The position numbers and the translations under genes were made by a program. A DNA stretch of 12,924 nucleotides from an uncultured Campylobacter sp. (lineage in GTDB: Bacteria > Campylobacterota > Campylobacteria > Campylobacterales > Campylobacteraceae), in the NCBI RefSeq assembly GCF_938018035.1, contig NZ_CALIJF010000110.1:1-12924 (forward strand). Direction: 5' to 3'. Shown here in pieces: positions 12,066 to 12,924 of this stretch (positions within the stretch are counted from its first letter, which is position 1; each line of letters starts with the position of its first letter). Below the pieces are notes generated by a model. The model did not search any database. It saw only the letters and a program-made list of their open reading frames with translations, and was not told where the DNA came from.

Positions 12066-12071
12066 TAAAAT
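12066..12071 (+). promoter_or_regulatory. extended -10 promoter of the amidohydrolase gene
   Basis: TATGCTAAAAT: hexamer TAAAAT (12066-12071) with an extended TG, the same form as at luxS. AAGGA (12089-12093) and ATG 12099 follow at normal distances. Confidence 0.65.
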
Positions 12072-12098
12072 CACGCGCTGTTTTAGATAAGGAAAACG

Positions 12099-12924
12099 AT
12101 GAGAATTTTAAGGGCGAAGTGGGTTCTTGTCTGCGATGAGAATTTTAAAATTTTAAAAGATGGCGCGATCGTCTTTGATCAGAAAATAATCGAGGTCTGC
12201 GCCTTTGCAAGTGCGGTGCGCAAATATCCGCAAGCCGAAATTTTAGACTTTAGCGGCGATATAGCGATGCCTGCGTTTATAAACCCGCACGTGCATTTGG
12301 AATTTAGCGCAAACAAAGGCACGCTGCGCTACGGCGATTTTTTGGATTGGCTAGGCAGCGTCATCGCCTCAAGGCAGCAGCTGGACGCCGCGGCGCGCGG
12401 GCGGCTGATCACGGAGCAGATCGCCGCGATGATGCGAAGCGGCGTGGGTACGATCGGCGAAATTTCAAGCTTCGGCGGCGAGGCTGAAGCTTGCGCGCAA
12501 AGTGGCATTAGAACCGTGTTTTTTAATGAAATTTTAGGCGCGAGCAAAGACGCTGCGGCGGAGAATATTTTGAAATTTAAGCAGCGTTTTGAGCGCGCGA
12601 AGGCGCTCGCAAGCTCGCTTTTTATCCCCGCCGTGTCGGTGCACTCGCCGTACTCGGCGCACCCGCAGATTACGGAGTTTGCGACGAAGCTTGCCCGTGA
12701 AAACGGGCTTGCTATAAGCACGCATTTTATGGAGAGTGCTCACGAGCGGCAGTGGCTGCGCACTGGTCGTGGCAAGCTTAAAACCTGGCTTGCTAAATTT
12801 AACCCTTCTCCCGCGCCTTTTTACTCGCCGCAGAGCTTTGTAGCGCATTTTAGCGGGCTTCGCACGCTCTTTACGCATTGCGTTTGGGTGGATGATTTTA
12901 GCATCTTTGATCCGAAGCTCCACT
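12099..12924 (+). CDS. amidohydrolase of the aminofutalosine deaminase family (partial, 3' end beyond window)
   Basis: The first 275 codons of a metal-dependent amidohydrolase (TrzA/SsnA-like, 'chlorohydrolase' type); it continues past the window edge. Metal-site residues appear in order: NPHVHLEF (HxH motif, about 68-75), SVHSPYSAHP, STHFMESAHE with a His and the catalytic-type Glu, and FTHCVW with another His. Its position next to aroQ matches the C. jejuni locus, whose homologue is commonly named an aminofutalosine deaminase family hydrolase. Because the Campylobacter menaquinone route can use a nucleosidase directly on 6-amino-6-deoxyfutalosine, the true substrate is uncertain. Start ATG 12099 has AAGGA five bases upstream. 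It is divergent from aroQ. Confidence 0.9.
   Translation, partial: MRILRAKWVLVCDENFKILKDGAIVFDQKIIEVCAFASAVRKYPQAEILDFSGDIAMPAFINPHVHLEFSANKGTLRYGDFLDWLGSVIASRQQLDAAARGRLITEQIAAMMRSGVGTIGEISSFGGEAEACAQSGIRTVFFNEILGASKDAAAENILKFKQRFERAKALASSLFIPAVSVHSPYSAHPQITEFATKLARENGLAISTHFMESAHERQWLRTGRGKLKTWLAKFNPSPAPFYSPQSFVAHFSGLRTLFTHCVWVDDFSIFDPKLH

Noticed and set aside
1..12924. tRNA, rRNA, insertion sequence, integrase, toxin-antitoxin or phage-defence genes
   Set aside because: No cloverleaf-like segment, transposase or integrase motif, terminal repeat pair or recognisable defence domain was found on either strand.

Overview
The window looks like a Campylobacter chromosome. Intergenic DNA is full of AAATTTT/AAAATTC words, promoters are extended -10 boxes (TATGnTAAAAT, TATAAT) without clear -35 boxes, and Shine-Dalgarno sites are mostly AAGGAG/AGGAG. 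The dimeric all-alpha dUTPase, a FolK with an N-terminal extension and the order amidohydrolase / aroQ / (peptidase) / folK / flhG-like all recall Campylobacter jejuni and relatives. Coding DNA is clearly richer in G+C than in C. jejuni. Together with an apparently missing flhF this suggests a non-flagellated, higher-GC oral species such as C. gracilis. The species is an inference, not a proof.

Layout. Positions 1-95 hold a perfect AGAATTTT octamer array, followed by a GC-rich inverted repeat. Three leftward genes follow: a 67-aa two-CxxC protein, an EI24/CysZ-like membrane protein and the dimeric dUTPase (dut). Back-to-back promoters separate dut from a rightward YhbP/UPF0306 split-barrel gene. 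A 4-oxalocrotonate tautomerase-family gene (leftward) is divergent from luxS (rightward, strong terminator). After an interrupted small ORF come a small cupin gene and a membrane-anchored DKNYY-type protein, both rightward, each with a hairpin at the predicted 5' end of its mRNA. The 495-bp gap at 6429-6923 ends in a rho-independent terminator and may encode a small RNA.

The right half has two leftward clusters. One is a LOG-family gene overlapping mnmA by ATGA. The other is aroQ, an M24 peptidase, folK and a divergent flhG-like ATPase, tightly packed or overlapping. An amidohydrolase gene of the aminofutalosine-deaminase family is divergent from aroQ and runs off the right edge.

The genes are mostly housekeeping: nucleotide sanitation (dut, LOG), methyl-cycle detoxification/AI-2 (luxS), tRNA thiolation (mnmA), and shikimate and folate synthesis (aroQ, folK). 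The most notable signal is the flhG-like gene. It sits where flhF-flhG normally follow folK, but flhF is gone, the FlhF-activating N-terminus is absent, the switch-I aspartates are replaced, and about 160 Asn/Ser-rich residues interrupt the fold. That stretch is partly built from the same AGAATTTT word as the array at the left edge. I see no mobile element, CRISPR array, tRNA or rRNA.
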